NCBI GenBank assembly: GCA_021791145.1
Contig: JAJYXE010000017.1
Coordinates: 37,870 to 101,869 of the forward strand
From: Actinomycetes bacterium
Lineage (GTDB): Bacteria > Actinomycetota > Acidimicrobiia > Acidimicrobiales > RAAP-2
Length of the DNA: 64,000 nt
Reading direction: 5' to 3'
The notes under the pieces are model-generated. The model had not been told where the DNA came from. It made no database searches and was given only the letters and a program-made list of their open reading frames with translations. Positions 58,013 to 64,000 of this stretch are shown here, one piece after another (within the stretch, counting starts at the first letter, position 1; each line of letters begins with the position of its first letter). The translations under genes were made by a program, and so were the position numbers.

Positions 58013-59587
58013 TCACGAGAGACCGCGAGCGAGCGGCAGCGTGCACGTGAACGCCTCCTCCTGGGTGCCGTAGAGGCGACGGAGCTCCAAGCGGCACTGC
58101 GATGCGGCCTGCTCCGTGGACTCGCAGGCGGCGACGAGCTGCTCTCGTGAGGGGGCGCTCACCGAGACGTACCCGGAGAAGCGGAAGGATCCGTGACCGT
58201 CGGCCACCTCCTGCTCCCGCCTTTGGGCGACCTCTGCCTCCCGGGCCCTGCGGGCGGTGGCGAGGAAACCTCCCCTTCGCCGCAGCTCTGCGTCTGCGAC
58301 GTCCGCGGTGCGTGCCCGCTCCACCTGACGTAGCGCCCGAGTCGGACTGAGCGGCTCCATCACGACCGCGAGCGTCCGGCGTACCGATCCGAGGAGCAGG
58401 GGGCCGAGGAACTCGGGACCCACGTCGAGCCGCGGCCACTCGGCGACCCAGTACGTCGCGTGCCAGCCGCCGTCTGCCCGGAGCGCCCCCCACTCGGCTT
58501 CGGTGGCGAGGGGCCATGGCCAGGCGACGTTGCACGGCGGACAAGCGCTCGCTCGTAGGGAGTCTCCCCCGATCGCACGTCGAACGAGCGCGGCGATCGC
58601 GCGCTCGTCCAAGACACGCTCGACCGGGATGTCCGCACCAGCCAATTGCTGCGCCAGTGATGCGACCTCGCGAGCGAGCAGCGAGCATGCCGCACGAGCG
58701 CCACCCCCGAGCGACCGCACCGCCCGCGCGGCGGCGCCGGTCTCACGCAGCTGGACGGCGAGGTGCACCTCGTGCTTGCACGTCTCACCGCCGGCGCGCT
58801 GGAGCAGCTCGAGGTACGAGCGCCTCGCCGGCGCCTCCGAGGGGAGGACTCCGCGCTGTGCGAGGTGCGCGTCCACGGCAGCTCCGTCATCGGGGAGCGT
58901 CGCGGCCAACCACTGGATCCGGTGCACCATGGAACGCTCCCGGGCAACGGAGCTCAGCACCGACGCCCAGGAGGCGACGCGACGCTCCTTCTCATTGTTC
59001 GAGAGCAGGGCGAAACTGTGCCCGAGAAGCTCCATCACGGCGGTATAGGTCCGGGCTCGAGGGTCGTAGACGACGCCGAGCGACGGACTCCCGTCCCTCG
59101 CAGTGAAGCCGAAAATCTCCAGGCCGGCAAACACACCCCGGATCGCGCTCCTGCGGGCACGGGGGGCGGTGCCGGGACGGGCGGTGCCGGGACGGGCGGT
59201 GCCGGGACGGGCGGTGCCGGGACGGGCGGTGCCGGGACGGGCGGTGCCGGGACAGGGAGCGCCCTCCGGGCCTATGCACTGCCCTGCCTTCTCGACCCCC
59301 GCGCGCCACCGGTGCCCTCCAGCCAGTCCCCCCGCTCCCCATCGCACGACGGTCGGCAGCCACTGCTCCGCAGTGCGACCCGCGACGGGCCACCACGCGA
59401 CCGCGACGCAGCCCGCGACGATCACGACCGAGACGGCGATGACCGGTCCCGTGGGTCGACGATGGAGCAGCGCGATCGCGAGGATCACTCCGAGCGCAAC
59501 GATCGCGATCTGACCGCCGCGCCATCCCGCGATCAACCCGCGCCGCTCGAGCGGCCCGAAGCGGTATCTGGCTCGTGTCCCGGCCAT
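58013..59587 (-). CDS. SCO6880-like type IV secretion protein
   Basis: The 524-aa protein starts [26 protein letters not shown] and has two membrane helices ([33 protein letters not shown]), matching actinobacterial SCO6880 proteins, which combine a PrgI-like module with the N-terminal VirB4 domain. Further family features are [40 protein letters not shown] and a C-terminal [11 protein letters not shown]. Six ARPGT pentamers (15-bp repeats) sit in the loop between membrane and soluble parts. The ATG is 1 nt from the TrbL-like stop. The downstream partner VirB4-like gene is displaced by cargo. Confidence 0.85.
59166..59255 (-). repeat. 15-bp in-frame repeat, 6 copies (SCO6880-like)
   Basis: GCGGTGCCGGGACGG occurs five times exactly and once with a single change. 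On the coding strand it encodes P-G-T-A-R. Confidence 0.97.
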
Positions 59588-59588
59588 C

Positions 59589-61322
59589 TCAGCTTGGATC
59601 CGGCGGCTCGTGCAGCGGCTCGTGCAGGGGCTCGTGCAGGGGCCCGGGGGGCGGCTCGTGGGGCGGCTCGTGCAGGGGCCGGTGCAAGGGCGCGTGGGGC
59701 GGCCCGTGCAGGGGTCCGTGCAGGGGTCCGTGCAGGGGCTCGTGGCGACGCTCGTACGGGGGCTCCGCGAACGCTCCACTTCCCGCAGGCGCTACAAAGG
59801 GGGCCGCATGTGGACCCTCGAAGGTCCCGCCGTCCGAAGGGATCAAGCCTGACTCCCAAGCTCCCCAGTCGTCCTTTCGGCCCGGCTCGAAGCGGCTCAA
59901 CGGCTCTGTGCCACCCCACAACGGGGAAGCGACCCCGGGGATCACGCCGCCGTACCCGTCGGGCGTGACGTGGTGCGGCTGGTTTCCGGACTCGAGCGCG
60001 GCGATCACGCTGTCGGGTGACCCCTCCCACGCCGGGATTGTCCCCTGCGGCACCGTCAGGTCCCCCGAGGGCAGCCACTCGCTCGGCATGGGGCCAAGGG
60101 GCAGCGGGAAGCCGCCCTTCGCGTCGTCGGCGCCAAGCACGGCCGGAGCCCACGCCCCGGCGCCAGCTCCTGCCTCACCGGCTACGAGCCCTGCCGCACC
60201 GGCCGCCGTGCTGCTCCCCCTGCTCCCCGCCGAGGATTGCGGGCCGCCGGACGGCGACAGGTCCAGCGGCCCGAGCGGTCCGGGCGAGGCGGAGTTGTCG
60301 CCCTCTGTCGAGCCGGGGGTGCCGGGATCTGCTGTCGTGCCGGTGCCCGGCACCCCGGGTGTGAACCCCTGGGGGGCTGTTTCTCGATGCGCCCCGTGCT
60401 CGCGCGCCTGGCGCAGCGCGAAGCCGACCGCACTGTCGGGCGCCCGCCCCCAGGCATTGCGAACGCGCTGCCGTGCTCCCTCGAGCTGCATCGCGGCGCC
60501 GACCTCGGCGAGCGGGATCAGGCGGAGCAACGTGAACGGCGTGAACGCCGCGAGCAGGAGGAGAGCGCCGCCCGCGAGGACGGTCGCAAAGCCCTTCCCA
60601 GAGCTCACGGCTCCGACCGCGAGTGAGAGCACCGCGACGACCACGAATTTGGACAGGACGAGCGCCGCCAGCGTCTCGACGAGCCGCCTGCACCAGTGCG
60701 AGATCGCGGGCCACACGAGGCTCGCCAAGGCGAGGGGAAGGAACAGCGCAGCCGCGTAGATCGCTGCCGAGCGCACGAGCAGCTCGAGCCACAGCGCGAA
60801 TGCGCCCGCCACGATCAGCAACGCGCCGATGGTCATGACGAACGTCGGAAGGGGCAGGGGCTGGTGCGACAGCACGTCGCCGATCGACTTGAGCGCCCTG
60901 TCCAGCTCACCGCCCGTGCTCTTCGTGACGGTCGCACACAGTGCGTCGGTGACTGCCAGCGAGAGCTGCACCACCTGCACCGCCACCGCCGTCAGCAGAC
61001 CGGCGAGCGGCAGGTGCACGAGCGCCGCGCGCGCGAGCACCGCTCCGCTCTGGTGGTACAGGGCTTGGACGGCCGCCAGGAAGAGCATCGGCACCGCGAC
61101 GACACCGGCGATCGCACCCATCACCTGGTAGTGCGCGACGAACCACGATGCACGGACATTCACGGTCGTGGTCGACGAGATCACCCGCCCGAGCGCGCCG
61201 AGGAGCCACGCCGCCCCTTGGACGACCCATCCTGAGATCGCGGAGAGGACGCCGGAAGCGACCGAGGAGGACGCGCCGCCGACAGCCCCGCAGACGAGAT
61301 TGAGCGGGATCGGGCAAGCCAC
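59589..61322 (-). CDS. TrbL/VirB6-like multi-spanning type IV secretion protein
   Basis: The first ~290 residues of this 577-aa protein contain about seven membrane helices (for example AIAGVVAVPMLFLAAVQAL, VMTIGALLIVAGAFALWLEL, VVAVLSLAVGAVSSG), and the remaining ~285 are Pro/Gly-rich and end in His/Pro/Glu repeats. TrbL/VirB6 proteins form the inner-membrane channel. GTG at 61322 lies 7 nt after the stop of the small membrane protein. An earlier in-frame start inside that gene is unlikely. It is part of the same minus-strand transcript as the SCO6880-like gene. Confidence 0.82.
   Translation of the reverse strand: MACPIPLNLVCGAVGGASSSVASGVLSAISGWVVQGAAWLLGALGRVISSTTTVNVRASWFVAHYQVMGAIAGVVAVPMLFLAAVQALYHQSGAVLARAALVHLPLAGLLTAVAVQVVQLSLAVTDALCATVTKSTGGELDRALKSIGDVLSHQPLPLPTFVMTIGALLIVAGAFALWLELLVRSAAIYAAALFLPLALASLVWPAISHWCRRLVETLAALVLSKFVVVAVLSLAVGAVSSGKGFATVLAGGALLLLAAFTPFTLLRLIPLAEVGAAMQLEGARQRVRNAWGRAPDSAVGFALRQAREHGAHRETAPQGFTPGVPGTGTTADPGTPGSTEGDNSASPGPLGPLDLSPSGGPQSSAGSRGSSTAAGAAGLVAGEAGAGAGAWAPAVLGADDAKGGFPLPLGPMPSEWLPSGDLTVPQGTIPAWEGSPDSVIAALESGNQPHHVTPDGYGGVIPGVASPLWGGTEPLSRFEPGRKDDWGAWESGLIPSDGGTFEGPHAAPFVAPAGSGAFAEPPYERRHEPLHGPLHGPLHGPPHAPLHRPLHEPPHEPPPGPLHEPLHEPLHEPPDPS
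59605..59745 (-). repeat. Irregular 12-bp in-frame repeats (TrbL-like tail)
   Basis: GGCTCGTGCAGG-type dodecamers and variants recur about ten times. On the coding strand they encode H-E-P-L/H-G-P-L/H-E-P-P units at the extreme C-terminus. Confidence 0.88.
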
Positions 61323-61329
61323 AAGAGGA

Positions 61330-61716
61330 TCACTGCGGAAGCGGGTTGACGATGCCGTGGCCCGTGCTGAAGAAGAAGTTGATGAGGGTCGGAGCCGCCC
61401 CGATGAGGAGCGCCGCGACACCTGAGACGAGCACCGCCCGCCTCCCGACATATGACTGCTGGTAATTCTGGGAGTGGGAGCCGACGGCCCAGAGCGCGGC
61501 GCCGATCAGGAGCCCGGCGAGGGCGAGCAACAGCGCCCAGCCACCCAAGCCGTCGATGAGGTGGAGCAGCGTCGAGCCGCCGGGAAGTGCGTTGGCTGTC
61601 GGCTTGAACCCTGTGATCACGCTCAGCAGGACGCCCCGGCGGCCGCCAGCGACCGCTCCACCTCGCGCTGCTGGAGCGATCCAGCCCGGCATCTCCGCTG
61701 CTCCCCTCACGACCAT
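61330..61716 (-). CDS. Small two-helix membrane protein, possible pilin-like type IV component
   Basis: The 128-aa protein has two hydrophobic helices (GGWALLLALAGLLIGAALWAV and AVLVSGVAALLIGAAPTLINFFF) separated by SHSQNYQQSYVGRR. Size, two helices and position ahead of TrbL suggest the TrbC/VirB2-like or DUF6112-type subunit of the actinobacterial cluster. A strong GGAGGAG lies 5 nt before ATG at 61716. It is the first gene of the secretion operon, downstream of an AT-rich promoter. The pilin role is inference. Confidence 0.75.
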   Translation of the reverse strand: MVVRGAAEMPGWIAPAARGGAVAGGRRGVLLSVITGFKPTANALPGGSTLLHLIDGLGGWALLLALAGLLIGAALWAVGSHSQNYQQSYVGRRAVLVSGVAALLIGAAPTLINFFFSTGHGIVNPLPQ

Positions 61717-61756
61717 GACGCTCCTCCGGTTGTCGGATATATCTGTGCAGTTTCAT

Positions 61757-61786
61757 ATTCTATCATGCTTTGTCATGCTTCATCAA
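61757..61786 (-). promoter_or_regulatory. Promoter of the type IV secretion operon with a direct-repeat operator
   Basis: On the minus strand -35 TTGATG (61781-61786) and -10 TAGAAT (61757-61762) are 18 nt apart. The spacer holds AAGCATGA twice (61763-61770 and 61773-61780), a 10-bp-spaced direct repeat that would fall on one DNA face. The region is AT-rich in a GC-rich genome and 40 nt upstream of the GGAGGAG site. Confidence 0.6.
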
Positions 61787-61934
61787 GCTGCTCATCCCCG
61801 TTCCTTGTGAGGAACGGTCCGTCGTGAACGGAGGGCTGGCGGAGCACCCCCTGAGCCTTGCCATGTCCGCGCCGGCGGAGTCCGGCTGTCATGCTGAAGG
61901 TCGTGGTGACCAGGAACCCGACGAGCATGAGCGC

Positions 61935-63695
61935 GTGACCGTGGCCCTCTTGTGCCCTGGTGCCGTGCACCTCCGAACCCTCTCGGCCCTCTCCGCTGCG
62001 CACACGGAGAACGGGCTCGGACTCGTTGCTTCCCAAGGCCTCCCGGCGACCGAGGTCTACGCGGTCGGCGCGGCGGTCTTCGTGCTGGGCGTCGTCATCG
62101 CCCTCTTGATCGGGCGGCACTCAGGGCGGCGCGCCCTGTCCCAGCGACTGACCGCCCTCGGAACTCGTCTCGGCATCGAGACGCCGGACGAGAACGCGAA
62201 CCTCGAGACGGCCCTCACCTACCTTGAGCAGGTGACCGGTGCGGCGACCGAGGCCGTCGCGGACTCGAGCGCAGACGCGATCCGGCTCCGGCGATCGCTC
62301 GACACCTTCCCCCAGGGAGTCGTCCTGTGCGACGAGAACGGCGCGGTCGTGTACCGCAACGCGCGGGCGACCGCGCTGATGACGAGCCGGCAAGGAGACG
62401 CACTCGCGGCCCAGGCAGTCACCGAGCTTCTCGAGGACGCGTGGGACACCGGTGCAGCGGAACGGACGCTCGACCTCTACGGACCTCCCCGGCGGACGCT
62501 GGCCGTGCGCGCCCGGCTCATCGACGACGGTCGACGGCCACTGGGCGTGATCGCGATCATCGAGGACGTTTCCGAACGGCGGCGGCTCGAAGAGATCCGG
62601 CGGGACTTCGTGGCGAACGTGAGCCATGAGCTGAAGACGCCGATGGGGGCGCTCGGACTCTTGGCCGAGACGCTCGTCGCGGAGCCCGATGCCGAGGTGG
62701 CCCGGCGCCTGGCGAGCAGGATCCATACGGAGGCGTTCCGCGTGAGCCGCATCATCGACGACCTCTTGGACCTGAGCCGGATCGAGTCCGAGGAGGCGCC
62801 TCCGCGCGAGCCCGTTCTGGTCAACCTCGTGATAGCCGAAGCAGTGGAACGGGTGCGTGCGACGGCCGAGCAGCGTCACATCACCATCACCCTGCACGAG
62901 ACGGAGCCTCCCGTGGTGGTCCGCGGCGACCGGAGACAGCTCGTCTCGGCCATGCACGCGTTGATCGAGAACGCGGTCACCTACTCCTACGACTCGAGCA
63001 CCGTGGTGGTGGCGGCGACGCTGGCACCCGCCCGCGTCGGGGACCTCGGCGGGCCTCGGGGCGCCGGAGCGAGAAGCTCCGAGCACGCTGCAACCGCTGC
63101 AGCGGGGATCACCCGCCCGGCCGGCGCCGACGGCGCCCAGGAGCCCGACTCCCGAGAGGAGCACCCGGCGGGCACGGTGTCCACGCAACCTGCGGGCACG
63201 CAACCTGCGGGCTCGGAACCTGCGGGCACGCAACCTGCGGGCCCGCAAGCTGCGAGCTCGGAACCGACGAGCCCGGAACCGGCGGGCTCGGTCTCAACGG
63301 AACTGGGGGGCTCGGACCCGGTGAGCTCGCAACCAGCGGGTCCGGTCTCCTCGGAACCGGCGGGCTCGCACCCCGGGGGATCGGTCTCCACGCAACCGGC
63401 GGGCCCGGTCGGGGCAAACGGTGAGCGCTCGTCCGTGCATCCGCCGAGGGACACGGTGCGGCTGTCGGTCGCCGACCGCGGCGTCGGGATCCCCGCACGG
63501 GATCTCGACCGCATCTTCGAACGCTTCTACCGAGTCGACCACGGGCGCAGCCGGGAGACCGGCGGCACCGGGCTCGGCCTCTCGATCGTGCGGCACGTCG
63601 CCAGCAACCACCAGGGGTGGGTGGAGGTGGAGTCGCGTGAGGGCGAGGGCTCCACTTTCACGCTCGTGCTGCCTCTCTACACGGACCGGCACTGA
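61935..63695 (+). CDS. senX3: SenX3-like sensor histidine kinase
   Basis: The 586-aa protein has one membrane helix (VYAVGAAVFVLGVVIALLIG), a PAS domain, a dimerisation domain with FVANVSHELKTPMGAL (phospho-His) and a catalytic domain. The latter is interrupted: N-box IENAVTYS is followed by about 155 residues of low-complexity sequence before G1 DRGVGIP and G2 GGTGLGLSIV. SenX3 senses phosphate starvation with PhoU. The start is uncertain; GTG at 61935 is preferred, ATG at 61863 would add 24 residues. A response-regulator gene follows 54 bp downstream. Confidence 0.85.
   Translation: MTVALLCPGAVHLRTLSALSAAHTENGLGLVASQGLPATEVYAVGAAVFVLGVVIALLIGRHSGRRALSQRLTALGTRLGIETPDENANLETALTYLEQVTGAATEAVADSSADAIRLRRSLDTFPQGVVLCDENGAVVYRNARATALMTSRQGDALAAQAVTELLEDAWDTGAAERTLDLYGPPRRTLAVRARLIDDGRRPLGVIAIIEDVSERRRLEEIRRDFVANVSHELKTPMGALGLLAETLVAEPDAEVARRLASRIHTEAFRVSRIIDDLLDLSRIESEEAPPREPVLVNLVIAEAVERVRATAEQRHITITLHETEPPVVVRGDRRQLVSAMHALIENAVTYSYDSSTVVVAATLAPARVGDLGGPRGAGARSSEHAATAAAGITRPAGADGAQEPDSREEHPAGTVSTQPAGTQPAGSEPAGTQPAGPQAASSEPTSPEPAGSVSTELGGSDPVSSQPAGPVSSEPAGSHPGGSVSTQPAGPVGANGERSSVHPPRDTVRLSVADRGVGIPARDLDRIFERFYRVDHGRSRETGGTGLGLSIVRHVASNHQGWVEVESREGEGSTFTLVLPLYTDRH
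63172..63414 (+). repeat. 15- to 18-bp in-frame repeats inside the kinase catalytic domain
   Basis: Units such as ACGCAACCTGCGGGC recur more than ten times with changes, giving Q-P-A-G-T/S-E-P-A-G-type pentamers between the N-box and G1 box. Confidence 0.92.
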
Positions 63696-63729
63696 CCAGC
63701 GCCGGGAACGCACCTCGCCGACGGCCCGG

Positions 63730-63735
63730 TACCCT
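63730..63735 (+). promoter_or_regulatory. Possible -10 element (TACCCT) of the response-regulator gene
   Basis: TACCCT lies 14 nt before ATG at 63750, so it may add a promoter inside the senX3-regX3 pair. Confidence 0.3.
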
Positions 63736-63749
63736 TGGCACAGCACGCC

Positions 63750-64000
63750 ATGACGATGACGGACGGCCAACCCATCAAGGTGCTCCTCGCAGAGGACGAG
63801 GAGTCGTTCGTCGACGCGCTCGTCGTCGGGCTGGGACGCGAGGGCTTCCAGGTCACCGTGGCGCGCGACGGCTCGGAGGCGCTGCAGCTCTTCGACGAGA
63901 CGGAGCCCGACGTGGTGCTCCTCGACCTCATGCTTCCCAAGATCTCCGGGATCGACGTGTGCCGCACCATCCGGGGCCGCTCCAACGTGCCCATCATCAT
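63750..64000 (+). CDS. regX3: Response regulator (RegX3-like), 5' part
   Basis: The 83 visible codons are a receiver domain: KVLLAEDEESFVDALVVGL (acidic pocket) and VVLLDLMLPKISG (phospho-Asp). The gene runs off the right end of the window, so the expected DNA-binding domain is not seen. Position after a SenX3-like kinase supports RegX3. ATG at 63756 is an alternative start. Confidence 0.85.
   Translation, partial: MTMTDGQPIKVLLAEDEESFVDALVVGLGREGFQVTVARDGSEALQLFDETEPDVVLLDLMLPKISGIDVCRTIRGRSNVPII

Noticed and set aside
49691..61716. tRNA-Arg as the attachment site of an integrative element carrying the secretion genes
   Set aside because: The tRNA 3' end faces away from the cluster, ppgK lies between, and I found no integrase and no second copy of the tRNA 3' end.

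Overview
The window is a very GC-rich, gene-dense chromosomal segment of an actinobacterium, most likely class Acidimicrobiia or a close relative. This placement is inferred from content: mycothiol-type DinB/maleylpyruvate-isomerase proteins, a ROK polyphosphate glucokinase, a MarP-type CvpA/serine protease, SenX3/RegX3-like regulators, recC-recB-recD, and an actinobacterial SCO6880/VirB4/TraG/TrbL-like type IV secretion set. Many genes start with GTG, one probably with TTG. Consecutive genes often overlap by ATGA or GTGA. A TAnnnT hexamer lies 6-10 nt upstream of many first genes, which points to widespread leaderless transcription.

Layout. 0.1-5.4 kb: SRAP DNA-repair protein, Nudix hydrolase, CYTH-CHAD protein, and an ECF sigma factor fused to a membrane segment and a Ser/Thr tail. 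5.4-11.5 kb (minus): small membrane protein, patatin and Lhr helicase as one overlapping set. 11.5-16.2 kb: two coupled hypotheticals, TypA, tRNA-Ser(UGA), TadA. 16.2-17.2 kb: tRNA-Ser(CGA), cold-shock protein, small charged protein. 17.3-28.1 kb: carbohydrate block with a metallo-hydrolase, a glucose-dehydrogenase-like MDR enzyme, a GH15 trehalase-like enzyme, MarP, a mycothiol-type enzyme, TreZ and TreY. 28.1-38.3 kb: YfhO-like membrane protein, DinB protein, LLM flavin enzyme, PhoU, a repeat-bearing small ORF before an ABC exporter, a PDZ membrane protein and tryptophanase. 38.4-47.4 kb (minus): recC-recB-recD. 47.5-49.8 kb: small genes, one with a well-defined promoter/operator, and tRNA-Arg(ACG). 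49.9-61.7 kb: type IV secretion-like cluster on the minus strand, split by about 4.2 kb that carries two toxin-antitoxin modules, a relic of a second virB4-like gene and hypotheticals; polyphosphate glucokinase is coupled to its downstream end. 61.8-64 kb: SenX3-like kinase and the start of its response regulator.

Functional links. TreY and TreZ make trehalose from alpha-glucan ends; the GH15 enzyme may release glucose, which could be oxidised by the dehydrogenase or phosphorylated with polyphosphate by PpgK. CHAD, PhoU, PpgK and SenX3/RegX3 all touch phosphate or polyphosphate. The most unusual property of the window is a large set of short tandem repeats. Those inside genes have units of 9, 12, 15, 18, 21, 24 or 30 bp, always a multiple of three, and sit in protein tails or loops of more than a dozen unrelated genes. 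The two arrays in the 31.04-31.14 kb intergenic gap have 11- and 17-bp units.
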